In this document: positions 19,738-27,996 of the stretch, piece by piece
Position numbering within the stretch: position 1 is the stretch's first letter
Layout: every line of letters starts with the position of its first letter
Assembly (NCBI GenBank): GCA_016712045.1
Contig: JADJRV010000001.1
Coordinates: 248,001-312,000, forward strand
Source: Chloracidobacterium sp.
GTDB taxonomy: Bacteria > Acidobacteriota > Blastocatellia > Pyrinomonadales > Pyrinomonadaceae
Direction: 5' to 3'
Length of the DNA stretch: 64,000 bases
Position numbers and translations under genes: made by a program
The notes under the pieces: generated by a model
Database searches by the model: none
What the model saw: only the letters and a program-made list of their open reading frames with translations
What the model was told of the DNA's origin: nothing

Positions 19738-20949
19738 TTAGTCGTCGTACCGTTCCTTGACCGGTGCCACCGCGAGGAAATCGCTCGTGATCCGCTCGGT
19801 GTAGATGCCAATCAGTTCGTCGATGCGGGTCTGCGTTGTCGAGTGAAAGATCAACCCGACGTGCTTTGGCTTTTTGACCTTATAGACTATCTCGATGTCG
19901 TCGTAATGCGATGTGTCGGGTTCGTCGGTGTTTGCAAGCGCGAGCGTGATGCCGGCAAAATCTTTGCGCAGTTTTGGCAGCGAATACGGCGTTTCGGGGG
20001 TTTCGGTCTCAAGCTTTCCCCATTCTCGCCAGAGATTAAAACCGCACGCGTGTTCGAGGACGTTGGCGATATACGCCCCGCCGACGCGGCAGGCGACCTC
20101 AAGCAGATATAACTTGCCGTCGGCTTCGCTCTGTAAAAACTCGGCATGCGTCACGCCGCGTTCGTATTTGAAAGTCTTGAGCAATTCGACGTTGAGCTTT
20201 TCGAGTGCCTTACGCTCTTTCGATCCGTAAGGCACGATCGATGAAGTAAATACACCGCCGTAATGCGACACCTCGAACGGAGTCGTGCCGTATTGGCTAA
20301 CGCCGCAGGCCGCGACCTTGCCATTAACAACGACCGAATCGACGTGAAAAACACGGCCTTTGATAAACCGCTCGATCAGGAACTGCGACGGATGATCGCG
20401 CCAGTTGTTGCGGTTATCGAGGTCGGTCAAAACGTTCCAAACCTCTTCCGCCGTCTCGCATTTGCGGATGCCAAATGCCGAAACTTCGTGACGCGGTTTT
20501 ACGATCCACGGTGCAGGAACTTCCGATAAAAATTGATTTATCTCCTCGGCGTTAAATGCCCCCGTGAATTGCGGGCACGGGATACCGGCGTTTGCGGCAA
20601 TGCCCCGCATCGTCAATTTATCGCGAAATCTTAAAGCTTGTGAGCGGCTCATCCCCGGCAGATTGAGGTGTTCGCGGGCCATCGCGGCTGTCAGTACGTC
20701 AAATTCGTCGAGCCCGACGACACGGTCGATCGGCCTCGAACCCGCGATATTTGTTACGACGCGGACATAATCGCCCGGAAATGCATCGTCCTCGACCGTT
20801 CTTGCGTCATTGATCGCCGTCCACGCCCACGGATAGTCAAGCAGCTTTTTTCGCGTGACGAGCGTGACGTGCCAACCGGCATTATGAGCTTCTTCGAGAA
20901 ACTCGTTGCCCTTATGTTCGCTGGCGATGCAGACGATATGCTTCTTCAT
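19738..20949 (-). CDS. ATP-grasp domain protein (carboxylate-amine ligase type)
   Basis: This protein of about 403 residues has an N-terminal Rossmann-like pre-ATP-grasp domain (HIVCIASEHKGNEFLEEAH). The ATP-grasp fold follows: APWIVKPRHEVSAFGIRKC (nucleotide-binding Lys and loop), a FLIERFIKG strand, and EVACRVGGAYIANVLEHACG with the metal-binding Glu. Such enzymes activate a carboxylate with ATP and join it to an amine or other nucleophile, as in carnosine synthase or biotin carboxylase. The substrate cannot be told. The ATG at 20949 is preferred over one 15 codons upstream, because homologous folds begin at this strand. It is divergent from the site-2 protease gene. Confidence 0.8.
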   Translation of the reverse strand: MKKHIVCIASEHKGNEFLEEAHNAGWHVTLVTRKKLLDYPWAWTAINDARTVEDDAFPGDYVRVVTNIAGSRPIDRVVGLDEFDVLTAAMAREHLNLPGMSRSQALRFRDKLTMRGIAANAGIPCPQFTGAFNAEEINQFLSEVPAPWIVKPRHEVSAFGIRKCETAEEVWNVLTDLDNRNNWRDHPSQFLIERFIKGRVFHVDSVVVNGKVAACGVSQYGTTPFEVSHYGGVFTSSIVPYGSKERKALEKLNVELLKTFKYERGVTHAEFLQSEADGKLYLLEVACRVGGAYIANVLEHACGFNLWREWGKLETETPETPYSLPKLRKDFAGITLALANTDEPDTSHYDDIEIVYKVKKPKHVGLIFHSTTQTRIDELIGIYTERITSDFLAVAPVKERYDD

Positions 20950-21097
20950 AGTCCTCAAGGTAGAATGCCCACAGAGCAGCATCCATTTTCTCAACGAGAG
21001 ATTTTTCTTTGAATGAAAAGAATGTCACAATTTAGCAATTGAGACAACAAAAATGTGAGTTTTATCGTAGGAATTGGTGACGCTGGTAATTGTTTTT

Positions 21098-21790
21098 ATG
21101 GAAAATTTTGACCTTGTAAATCTACTCAGCAACCTAATTCCCTACATCGTCGTCCTGCTGCTCGCGATCTCGTGTCACGAAGCGGGCCATGCCTGGATGT
21201 CGATGAAATACGGTGACGACACGGCATATATGCTCGGCCGCGTGACGATAAATCCCGTCGCCCACACCGACCCGATCGGCACGCTTTTGATACCGATCGT
21301 AAGTTTTGTACTGACTTTTACGACGGGAGCGCGCGTCCCTCTGATCGGTTGGGGAAAGCCAACGCCGGTCAATCCGCGAAACTGGACAAAGTACAAACAG
21401 GCAAATGTTATGGTTTCGATCGCGGGGATCGGAGCGAACCTGATCCTTGCGACGATAGGATTTGCGATATTCAAAACATTGCTCGAAACTGGTGCGATAA
21501 ATGCGGCCAACGCACGCGAAGGCATTGTTAAAGTCGGGGTCATTTTCCTTAACTACCTGATCTTTCTTAACGTCTCGCTCGCGGTATTTAATCTGTTGCC
21601 TTTCCCGCCGCTTGACGGCAGCAAGGTACTACAGACATTTTTGCCTGCGAGTTTTAATCCGATATTTGAGCTGCTAGAACAATATGGATTCTTGATATTG
21701 ATGCTGCTTGTTTATATGGGCGTGATCGGCGTGGTGATGTACCCTTTTTATATTTTTGTCGATTATCTGCTCTACACCCGTTGGTTTTGA
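21098..21790 (+). CDS. Site-2 protease (M50) family membrane peptidase
   Basis: This small M50 peptidase of about 230 residues has six hydrophobic segments. The zinc site HEAGH lies in TM1-2 (AISCHEAGHAWM) and the second motif NLLPFPPLDGSKV lies in the third core helix. No PDZ or CBS domain is seen, so it is the minimal class found beside trpS and scpA in many bacteria. The role is regulated intramembrane proteolysis, with substrates unknown. The ATG at 21098 is listed. A TTG or GTG at 21074-21077, after AGGA, would add 7-8 residues. It ends 3 bp before trpS, so it is almost certainly co-transcribed with it. Confidence 0.88.
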   Translation: MENFDLVNLLSNLIPYIVVLLLAISCHEAGHAWMSMKYGDDTAYMLGRVTINPVAHTDPIGTLLIPIVSFVLTFTTGARVPLIGWGKPTPVNPRNWTKYKQANVMVSIAGIGANLILATIGFAIFKTLLETGAINAANAREGIVKVGVIFLNYLIFLNVSLAVFNLLPFPPLDGSKVLQTFLPASFNPIFELLEQYGFLILMLLVYMGVIGVVMYPFYIFVDYLLYTRWF

Positions 21791-21793
21791 TAG

Positions 21794-22774
21794 ATGAAAA
21801 AACGTATTTTCAGCGGCGCTCAGCCGACAGGCGAGCTTCATATCGGTAATTATCTCGGTGCTCTCAAAAATTGGGTGGCGCTGCAGGACGAGTACGAGTC
21901 GTTTTACTGTATCGTCAATCTCCACGCCATCACGCTGCCGCAGGACCCAAAAACTCTGCGTCAAAAAACACTCGACCTCGCCCGCATCTACCTCGCCGCG
22001 GGTGTCGATCCCGAAAAGTGCACGGTCTTTATCCAATCGGACGTCCCTGAACATGCGGAACTAACTTGGGTGCTCTCTTGCCAATCGCGAATGGGCGAGC
22101 TTGAGCGGATGACGCAGTTTAAGGGACAAGGGGCAAAGGAAACGGGGAGAACGGCAGGCGTTGGCCTTTTTACATATCCCGTTTTGATGGCCGCCGACAT
22201 CTTGCTTTATCAAACAGATCTTGTACCTATTGGCCAGGACCAAAAACAGCATCTTGAGCTGACACGCGATCTTGCGGAGAGGTTTAACCGTGATTTTGGC
22301 GAGACTTTTAAGGTACCTGAGCCGTTTATTCCGCCAGTCGGGGCAAAGATAATGTCTTTGCAGGATCCGGCGAAAAAGATGTCGAAATCGGATGAGAATC
22401 TGAACGGTTCGATATTTTTGCTTGACGACGCCGACACGATCACCAAAAAAATAAAACGCGCCGTCACCGACAGCGGTACCGACATCAACTTTGACGAAAC
22501 GCGGCCCGCGATCAAAAATCTGCTCACGATATATCAGCTTTTGAGCGGCAAGACGGCGGACGAATGCGTCGAACACTTCGCGGGCTCAGGCTACGGCGAT
22601 TTCAAAGGCCAGCTTGCGGAAACTGTCGTCGAGTTCCTCCGGCCATTTCAGGAACGGATCAAGGAATACGACGCCCCTTCACTCGACGCGATCCTTAAAA
22701 AGGGGGCGGAAAAGGCCCGCTCGATAGCCTCTGAAACATTGCAAGACGTTTATAAAAAAACAGGTATCAAGTAA
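21794..22774 (+). CDS. trpS: Tryptophanyl-tRNA synthetase
   Basis: This class I aminoacyl-tRNA synthetase of 326 residues charges tRNA-Trp. The HIGH-type motif is ELHIGNYLGAL at about residues 16-26, and the KMSKS loop is KKMSKSDEN at about 194-202. The tryptophan-pocket segments FTYPVLMAADILLYQ and VPIGQDQKQHLELTRD are intact. The frame is complete and its length is normal for the bacterial enzyme. Its stop overlaps the ATG of the ArsC-like gene (TAATG), a sign of translational coupling. Position between a minimal site-2 protease and scpAB is a common order in several phyla. Confidence 0.97.
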   Translation: MKKRIFSGAQPTGELHIGNYLGALKNWVALQDEYESFYCIVNLHAITLPQDPKTLRQKTLDLARIYLAAGVDPEKCTVFIQSDVPEHAELTWVLSCQSRMGELERMTQFKGQGAKETGRTAGVGLFTYPVLMAADILLYQTDLVPIGQDQKQHLELTRDLAERFNRDFGETFKVPEPFIPPVGAKIMSLQDPAKKMSKSDENLNGSIFLLDDADTITKKIKRAVTDSGTDINFDETRPAIKNLLTIYQLLSGKTADECVEHFAGSGYGDFKGQLAETVVEFLRPFQERIKEYDAPSLDAILKKGAEKARSIASETLQDVYKKTGIK

Positions 22775-23136
22775 TGAAAATTACCGTTTACGAAAAGCCA
22801 ACCTGCACAACGTGCCGCAATCTGAATAAGCTGTTTATTGCCAACGGCGTCGATTGGGAAAAGGTCAATTATTTTATCGAGCCGTTTACCGAAAGTAAGC
22901 TGACCGCATTGTTGGAAAAGACGGGTATGAAGCCATTTGACGTATTGCGGCGTGCCGAGCCGGATTTCAAACTTGCGGGTGTCGACAAGGATTCGAGCGA
23001 CAAAGATGTGATCGCCGCGATGGTCAAATATCCGTCGATCATCCAGCGGCCGATAGTCGAGGTCGGCGATAAAGCTGTGCTGGCACGGCCGATAGAAAAG
23101 GCTTTGGATCTGGTGCAGAAGCCCGCACGTAAGTAA
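22774..23136 (+). CDS. ArsC/Spx family thioredoxin-fold protein
   Basis: This 120-residue protein carries YEKPTCTTCRN, the N-terminal Cys pair of ArsC-like and YffB-type reductases, and PSIIQRPIVEVGDKAVLARP, the conserved cis-Pro region. It may reduce glutathione- or thiol-linked substrates, but it is not clearly an arsenate reductase because no ars genes are near. The last codons (QKPARK and stop TAA) lie within palindromic repeat copy 2. The repeat therefore seems to have replaced or trimmed the native C-terminus. Confidence 0.85.
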   Translation: MKITVYEKPTCTTCRNLNKLFIANGVDWEKVNYFIEPFTESKLTALLEKTGMKPFDVLRRAEPDFKLAGVDKDSSDKDVIAAMVKYPSIIQRPIVEVGDKAVLARPIEKALDLVQKPARK

Positions 23137-23183
23137 GGGCGTAACATCCAACATTCGGATCACGCCCTTGCTAACGCGCGGGC
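23121..23183. repeat. Dispersed palindrome, copy 2
   Basis: GCCCGCACGTAAGTAAGGGC at 23121-23140 is mirrored by GCCCTTGCTAACGCGCGGGC at 23164-23183. The left arm supplies the TAA stop of the ArsC-like gene. Confidence 0.9.
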
Positions 23184-23197
23184 ATCCGCAAATATTT

Positions 23198-23614
23198 ATG
23201 AGTTATACAAATGGAAATGGAAATGGAAACGGTAATGGCAACGGCCACGCCCCAAAACCAAAAAACGTCCTTGGCGGCACGCTCGAATCGTGTTGTACAG
23301 ACCCGATGACCGGTTTTTATCGTGACGGATATTGCCGCACCGGGGTTGATGACACCGGGCGTCATACCGTCTGCATCCGTGCGACGGACGATTTTCTGGC
23401 GTTTTCGAAGTCAGCGGGCAATGACCTTTCGACGCCAATGCCGCAATATGCATTTCCGGGGTTAAAGCACGGCGATAAATGGTGTCTGTGCATGCTCCGC
23501 TGGCGTGAGGCGTTGAATGCAGGTATGGCTCCGCAGGTCTATCTTGAGGCGACGCATGAGGCGGCGTTGACAGTTGTAAGTCTTGATGATCTAAAGGGTT
23601 ACGCCGTTGATTGA
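23198..23614 (+). CDS. DUF2237 family protein with Asn-Gly N-terminus
   Basis: This protein of about 138 residues matches DUF2237: NVLGGTLESCCTDPMTGFYR, GVDDTGRHTVCIRATDDFL, FSKSAGNDLSTPMPQYAFPG and KWCLCMLRWREAL with conserved Cys. The family is widespread, especially in photosynthetic and aerobic bacteria, and its function is not settled. The N-terminus is a run of Asn-Gly pairs made by a GGAAAT-type hexanucleotide repeat, which is probably slippage-prone and disordered. The start at 23198 (MSYTNGN) is preferred over codons inside the palindromic repeat. Its stop overlaps the possible upstream start of scpA. Confidence 0.85.
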   Translation: MSYTNGNGNGNGNGNGHAPKPKNVLGGTLESCCTDPMTGFYRDGYCRTGVDDTGRHTVCIRATDDFLAFSKSAGNDLSTPMPQYAFPGLKHGDKWCLCMLRWREALNAGMAPQVYLEATHEAALTVVSLDDLKGYAVD

Positions 23615-23678
23615 GACGATCTTGACTGAGAAAGACGAACAATTTACTTTTGATTTTCATAAGGAAACTGCCGAGATA

Positions 23679-24395
23679 ATGTCCGGCGGGACCGACGAAC
23701 TGAAGATCAAGCTTGGCGAATTTGCCGGGCCGCTCGACCTGTTGCTGTATCTCATCCGGCAAGAGCAGGCCGATATTTTTGACATCCCGATCGCCCGCAT
23801 CACGGAAAAATATCTCGAATACATCCGCCTGATGAAGCGGCTCGACATCGCCGTCGCGGCAGATTTTCTCGTGATGGCGGCGACGCTGATCGAGATCAAA
23901 TCAAAGATGCTGCTCCCCCGCGACCCGGCTCTTGCGACGGACGACGAGGAGATGGAAGACCCGCGTCAGGAACTGGTCGACAGGCTGCTGGAATACGAAA
24001 AATTCAAAAGTGCCGCCGGTATGCTGCACGAGCGTTCGACCATCGAATCGGCCATTTTCACCCGCGGCCCGATCGAATCGGACGAAAATAATGCCGAGAT
24101 CGATGCGTCAGTCTTTGACCTGCTGACGGTTTTTCAAAAGATCGTCGCCCGTCATGTGGACGAGGTCAAAATGGAGATCCAGCGCGAAGAGATCTCGCTC
24201 GCCGATATGATAAAAAATCTCAAAGCGAGAATTTTTGAGTTCGGCGAAGTCAATCTATTAGAGTTTTTCGAAGAGATGCATTCGCGTCGTGAGCTGGTGA
24301 CCGCATTTATCGCGGTGCTTGAGATCGTCCGGGCTGAAACGGTGAAACTGCTGCAAAACAAAACGTTTGGAGATATTATTTTGAGGAAGGTTTAG
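23679..24395 (+). CDS. scpA: Segregation and condensation protein A
   Basis: ScpA is the kleisin subunit that bridges the Smc heads in chromosome condensation. The sequence opens with the family signature KIKLGEFAGPLDLLLYLIRQ and FDIPIARITEKYLEYI. The middle is acidic, with a variable linker, and the C-terminal winged helix holds VVFQK-type and GEVNLLEFFEE segments. Its length (about 238 residues) is normal. The ATG at 23679 gives a usual N-terminus. A TTG at 23607, overlapping the DUF2237 stop, would add 24 residues. The scpB gene follows after a short repeat. Confidence 0.93.
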   Translation: MSGGTDELKIKLGEFAGPLDLLLYLIRQEQADIFDIPIARITEKYLEYIRLMKRLDIAVAADFLVMAATLIEIKSKMLLPRDPALATDDEEMEDPRQELVDRLLEYEKFKSAAGMLHERSTIESAIFTRGPIESDENNAEIDASVFDLLTVFQKIVARHVDEVKMEIQREEISLADMIKNLKARIFEFGEVNLLEFFEEMHSRRELVTAFIAVLEIVRAETVKLLQNKTFGDIILRKV

Positions 24396-24471
24396 CCACA
24401 GATAAACCCGGATAGACACAGATTCAGGCAATGCTTATCTGTGTGCATCTGTGTTAATCTGTGGATTATTT
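24396..24471. repeat. Inverted fuzzy repeat (CACAGAT type)
   Basis: Units related to CCACAGATAAAC and GATAGACACAGATT form a left arm. The right arm reads ATCTGTGTGCATCTGTGTTAA and then TCTGTGG. The hairpin fills the gap between scpA and scpB. The same family recurs at 38213. Confidence 0.85.
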
Positions 24472-24472
24472 T

Positions 24473-25006
24473 ATGGAAGAGGCTGTTGAACAAAAGGTTT
24501 TGCGTACCCCCACAGAGCTCGTCGCGATCGTCGAGGCATTAATATTTGTTGCCGACGAACCGGTTTCGACGCGTGTCCTTGCCGAGGTTTTAGAAGAGGA
24601 ACGCGAAAGCATCCAGGCCGCCATCGAACAGCTACAGTCCGAATATGAGGGCCGTGACAGCGGTTTGCAGATCCGCGAGATCGCCGGCGGGTGGCAGCTT
24701 GGCACGCGTACCGAGTATCACGAAGAGGTTCGTAAATTCCTAAAAACCCGCCCCAATGCAAAGCTCTCACTAGCCTCCCTAGAGACGCTGTCCGTCATAG
24801 CTTACAAACAGCCGGTGACCGTGCCCGAAATACTTGAGATCCGCGGCGTCCAATCCGCCTCAGCCATCAAAACCCTGCTCGACCGCCGCCTGATCGTCGC
24901 CAAAGGCCGCAAAGAAGCCGTCGGCCGCCCAATGCAATACGGCACGTCAAAGGATTTTTTGGTTCAGTTTGGGTTGAAGGATCTTACGGAACTTCCCGAG
25001 CATTGA
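24473..25006 (+). CDS. scpB: Segregation and condensation protein B
   Basis: ScpB pairs with ScpA and Smc. Two winged-helix domains are seen: TELVAIVEALIFVADEPVS through IREIAGGWQLGTR, and SLASLETLSVIAYKQPVTVP to GRRL-type DRRLIVAKGRKEAVGRP. The YGTSKDFLVQFGLKDLTELP tail is typical. The length (177 residues from ATG 24473) is normal. The ATG is chosen because upstream codons lie in the repeat. It forms an operon with scpA and probably with the pseudouridine synthase downstream. Confidence 0.94.
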   Translation: MEEAVEQKVLRTPTELVAIVEALIFVADEPVSTRVLAEVLEEERESIQAAIEQLQSEYEGRDSGLQIREIAGGWQLGTRTEYHEEVRKFLKTRPNAKLSLASLETLSVIAYKQPVTVPEILEIRGVQSASAIKTLLDRRLIVAKGRKEAVGRPMQYGTSKDFLVQFGLKDLTELPEH

Positions 25007-25055
25007 GGATTTTGAGGATCTCGTTCAGACACGGAGAACAGAGAGAGTAACTTCG

Positions 25056-25090
25056 TGCCTTATCCTACTTATCCTGTCCATCCTGTTAGA
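25056..25090. repeat. Fuzzy ATCCTGTCC repeat
   Basis: CTTATCCTACTTATCCTGTC and CATCCTG are imperfect copies of a 9-10-base unit. Inverse-orientation members occur at 30714 and near 31690. The element lies just before the pseudouridine synthase start. Confidence 0.65.
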
Positions 25091-25099
25091 ATTAATTTT

Positions 25100-25894
25100 A
25101 TGCAAGAGAGATTACAGAAACTTATCGCCCAGGCGGGCCTTGCCTCGCGGCGAGCAGCTGAGCAAATTATCCTAGCCGGCGACGTGTCGGTCAACGGCGA
25201 GATCGTGACTGAGCTTGGAACCAAGGCTGATCCGGAAAAAGACCATATCAAAGTTCGCGGCAAGCTCATCAACGCAAAGATCAGCGGGCGGCAGAATTTT
25301 TATGTTCTCCTAAACAAACCAAAAGGCTACCTATCAAGCGCCGCCGACCCCGAAGGGCGCAAACTTGTAACCGATCTCGTAAAAGGTAAAGGCAAGCTCC
25401 ACCCGGTCGGGCGGCTCGATTACAACACTGAGGGGCTCATCATTCTCACAAATGACGGTAACTTTACGAACCACGTAGCTAGTTCTAAGGCGATACCAAA
25501 GGTTTACGAGGTAAAGGTCAAGGGGCTGCCAAACAGCAACGCTATCAATAAGTTGCGACGCGGACTAGTACTTGAAGACGGCTATAAAACGGCTCCGGCC
25601 GAGATAAGGGATCTAAAACCGACCGACAAAAATGGCTGGTATGAGGTGACGCTTTACGAGGGGCACAATCAGCAGATCCGCAAGATGTTTGACGCGGTCG
25701 GAAACTCGGTGGTCAAACTGCGGCGAACAAAGATCGGCACTGTCGCCGACCCATATTTGAAAACGGGACAAACACGTGACTTAACCGCCGAAGAGGTGGC
25801 ATCGCTGACCAGCATGGTTCCCCAAAAGCCTTCAAAACCTACCGCATCAAGAGGCGGTGCACGACCAACAGACAGGCGTCCTGGACGACCTTAA
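25100..25894 (+). CDS. RluB/RsuA-type rRNA pseudouridine synthase
   Basis: This protein of about 264 residues has an N-terminal S4 RNA-binding domain (LQKLIAQAGLASRRAAEQII and DVSVNG). The RsuA/RluB/RluE/RluF catalytic domain follows, with the catalytic Asp in PVGRLDYNTEGLIILTNDG. GHNQQIRKMFDAVG is the usual second motif. It would modify 23S or 16S rRNA; position next to scpAB favours RluB. The ATG at 25100 begins at the S4 domain. The last 56 bases overlap the convergent CoA-binding gene, and the Lys/Pro/Arg-rich tail is of uncertain reality. Confidence 0.9.
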   Translation: MQERLQKLIAQAGLASRRAAEQIILAGDVSVNGEIVTELGTKADPEKDHIKVRGKLINAKISGRQNFYVLLNKPKGYLSSAADPEGRKLVTDLVKGKGKLHPVGRLDYNTEGLIILTNDGNFTNHVASSKAIPKVYEVKVKGLPNSNAINKLRRGLVLEDGYKTAPAEIRDLKPTDKNGWYEVTLYEGHNQQIRKMFDAVGNSVVKLRRTKIGTVADPYLKTGQTRDLTAEEVASLTSMVPQKPSKPTASRGGARPTDRRPGRP

Positions 25895-26279
25895 TGCCCG
25901 CCTCAGCAAATTCTGCGGCGACCTCGTCATTTCTGATCCCAAGCTGAAACCACACCGCTTTTGGCTTTTTTGCCAATATTTCCTCAGTGTGTTTCGGGAC
26001 GTCTTCGCTCCGGCGAAAGATGTTGATCAGATCGATCTCGCCTGGAATTTGGGTCAGATCACGATAGACTGGCTTGCCTAAAATTTCGGTAACCTCAGGA
26101 TAATAGACCGGCACCGGAATGATGTCGTAACCCGCGTCAACCAAATATTTCGGCACGTAAAACGCGGGCTGGTCGGCGTGAGACTCCGGCTTGATCCCCA
26201 AAACGGCGATCGTCTTCGTATGCTCAAGCAACTCCCTTATTTGAGCATCGGTCGTCAAAATATTCTCGTTCATATACAT
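25839..26279 (-). CDS. CoA-binding domain protein (YccU-like)
   Basis: A 146-residue Rossmann-fold protein. ILTTDAQIRELLEHTKTIAVLG, YVPKYLVDAGYDIIPVPVYY and KPKAVWFQLGIRND match the stand-alone CoA_binding family of the succinyl-CoA synthetase type. VVQDACLLVVHRLL matches its common QDxCxxxxH end. The function of the family is not fixed; acyl-CoA or nucleotide binding is assumed. The gene is convergent with the RluB-like gene, overlapping by 56 bp, and divergent from the acyl-CoA dehydrogenase. An ATG six bases downstream is an equally good start. Confidence 0.88.
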   Translation of the reverse strand: MYMNENILTTDAQIRELLEHTKTIAVLGIKPESHADQPAFYVPKYLVDAGYDIIPVPVYYPEVTEILGKPVYRDLTQIPGEIDLINIFRRSEDVPKHTEEILAKKPKAVWFQLGIRNDEVAAEFAEAGIKVVQDACLLVVHRLLMR

Positions 26280-26346
26280 AAAAGTCTAACAAATTTGCCT
26301 AAAATAATATGTTATGTAAGCATAATCATTCGTTATATCTACATAT

Positions 26347-27236
26347 ATGAACTTTGAATTGAGCGAAGAGCAGCAACAGATAAAATACAGCATCCGCGAA
26401 TTTGCCGAGAGCGAGATCAAGCCGCACGTGATGGAGTGGGACGAGTCGCAGCATTTCCCTGAAGAACTGCGGCCAAAGCTCGCCGAGCTGGGGCTAATGG
26501 GCGTTTTGTTTCCTGAGGAGTATGGCGGAGCCGGGATGGTCAACGGCTCTAAAAATTTCATCACCCACGCCATAGTTTGCAACACGCTCGTTGCCGTAGC
26601 CGTGACTGACAAATCGCAGGGCAATCGCGGCATCTCGGCGTTTATCTTTGACAAATCGATGGACGGATTTCGTTCTGATAAAAAAGAAAATAAGCTCGGG
26701 ATGCGAGCGTCCGAGACGGCATCCGTAGTTTTCGAAGACTGTATAGTCCCCGACGAAAACCGGCTCGGCAACGAGGGCGAGGGCTTTTGCAGTGTATGCA
26801 GGTTTTGGACGGCGGCCGCATCTCGATCGCGGCCCTGTCGGTCGGCATCGCTCAGGGAGCTTATGAGGCGGCGGTAAAATACGCCAAGGAACGCCATCAA
26901 TTCGGCAAGGCAATTGCCGAATTTCAGGCGATCCAGTTCAAACTTGCCGACATGGCGACGCAGATCGAATGTGCCCGCTTGCTGACGCAGCAAGCGGCAG
27001 CGACAAAAGACGCCGGAAAGCCCGTTACGCAAAAGTCTGCGATGGCAAAGCTTTACGCGTCGGAAACGGCCGTTCGCGTTGCCGAAGAATCGATCCAGAT
27101 CCACGGCGGTTACGGCTACACAAAAGATTACCCTGCCGAAAAATACTGGCGCGACTCAAAGCTCTGCACCATCGGCGAAGGCACGAGCGAGATACAACGG
27201 ATCGTTATCGCAAAGAATCTGTTGAAATCACTGTAA
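26347..27236 (+). CDS. Acyl-CoA dehydrogenase, large internal loss and frame break
   Basis: A flavin-dependent acyl-CoA dehydrogenase of fatty-acid or amino-acid oxidation. The N-terminal helical domain runs to LFPEEYGGAGM. It is then joined in frame to VNGSKNFITHA. About 85 residues normally between these blocks, including the FAD-binding TExxAGSD region, are missing (junction about 26537). The C-terminal helical domain is complete: GGRISIAALSVGIAQGAYE, then IQIHGGYGYTKDYPAEKYWRD and GTSEIQRIVIAKNLL. The frame shifts at the T4 run 26785-26788, where one more T would give EGFLQCMQVLDGGR. As it stands the enzyme would be inactive. Confidence 0.88.
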
Positions 27237-27248
27237 GCGAGTGCGGAA

Positions 27249-27280
27249 GCCTGCGCGTAAGCAAGGGCGTAACACTCAAG
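27249..27280. repeat. Dispersed palindrome, copy 3 (single arm)
   Basis: GCCTGCGCGTAAGCAAGGGC continues into GTAACACTC, matching the left arm of the other copies. The right arm is absent or replaced by unrelated sequence. It lies 12 bp after the acyl-CoA dehydrogenase stop. Confidence 0.85.
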
Positions 27281-27367
27281 TTGTGCAATTTTGATGTTTC
27301 ATGTTGCATTTATGAAACAAGTCGATTATTATATTGCTCTAATTCAAAACCAAGGAGAATAAAGTTA

Positions 27368-27895
27368 ATGAGTACAAGCACCGCAGCAAGTCCTGGCCGT
27401 CTGGCCACCGCATTTTTAGCAGAGCTCGATAACGAGGCAAAGGTCACACGTAATTGTCTCGAACGCGTTCCGCCGGAGAAATTTGACTGGAAACCGCACG
27501 AAAAATCGATGACGATGGGCCGTCTGGCTGTCCATTGTGCCGAGATGTTTGGCTGGACAAAAGAGACGCTCAAACAGGACGTGCTGGATTTTGCGACCGC
27601 AGACTTCAAGCCCTTTGAGCCGACCTCGACCGAGGAATTGCTCGCATTTTTTGACGATCACATCGCCAAAGCAAAGATCATCCTGGGCGAAACGCCTGAC
27701 GAGACATTCTTCACCGACTGGACGATGCGAAACGGCGAACAAGTCTATATGACTATGCCAAAGGTCGCCGTGATGCGTTCGTTTGTGATGAATCACATCA
27801 TCCATCACCGCGGGCAGCTTTCGGTATATCTTCGTCTCAACGACATCCCGGTGCCGTCGATCTATGGCCCGTCGGCCGACGAAGGGCAGATGTAA
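27368..27895 (+). CDS. DinB family protein
   Basis: A 175-residue four-helix DinB/YfiT-type protein. The three metal-ligand histidines of the family are seen in GRLAVHCAEMFGW and NHIIHHRGQLSVYLR. Members are thiol-dependent transferases or simply metal-binding proteins; the role here is open. AGGAG (in CAAGGAGAATAAAG) precedes the ATG at good spacing. The gene stands alone between a palindrome and a terminator. Confidence 0.88.
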   Translation: MSTSTAASPGRLATAFLAELDNEAKVTRNCLERVPPEKFDWKPHEKSMTMGRLAVHCAEMFGWTKETLKQDVLDFATADFKPFEPTSTEELLAFFDDHIAKAKIILGETPDETFFTDWTMRNGEQVYMTMPKVAVMRSFVMNHIIHHRGQLSVYLRLNDIPVPSIYGPSADEGQM

Positions 27896-27937
27896 GTCAC
27901 AGCCGCACGTAATAGGGCATTTCAAAATATCAAAAAT

Positions 27938-27966
27938 GGCGAGTCGCGAGGCTCGCCTTTTTTGTT
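27938..27966 (+). terminator. Rho-independent terminator after the DinB gene
   Basis: GGCGAG at 27938-27943 and CTCGCC at 27952-27957 form the stem with a GTC/GAG extension, followed by six T. It lies 43 bp after the DinB stop. Confidence 0.85.
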
Positions 27967-27996
27967 TTTGCATTAAAGAATGAGAAAATAAAGTCA

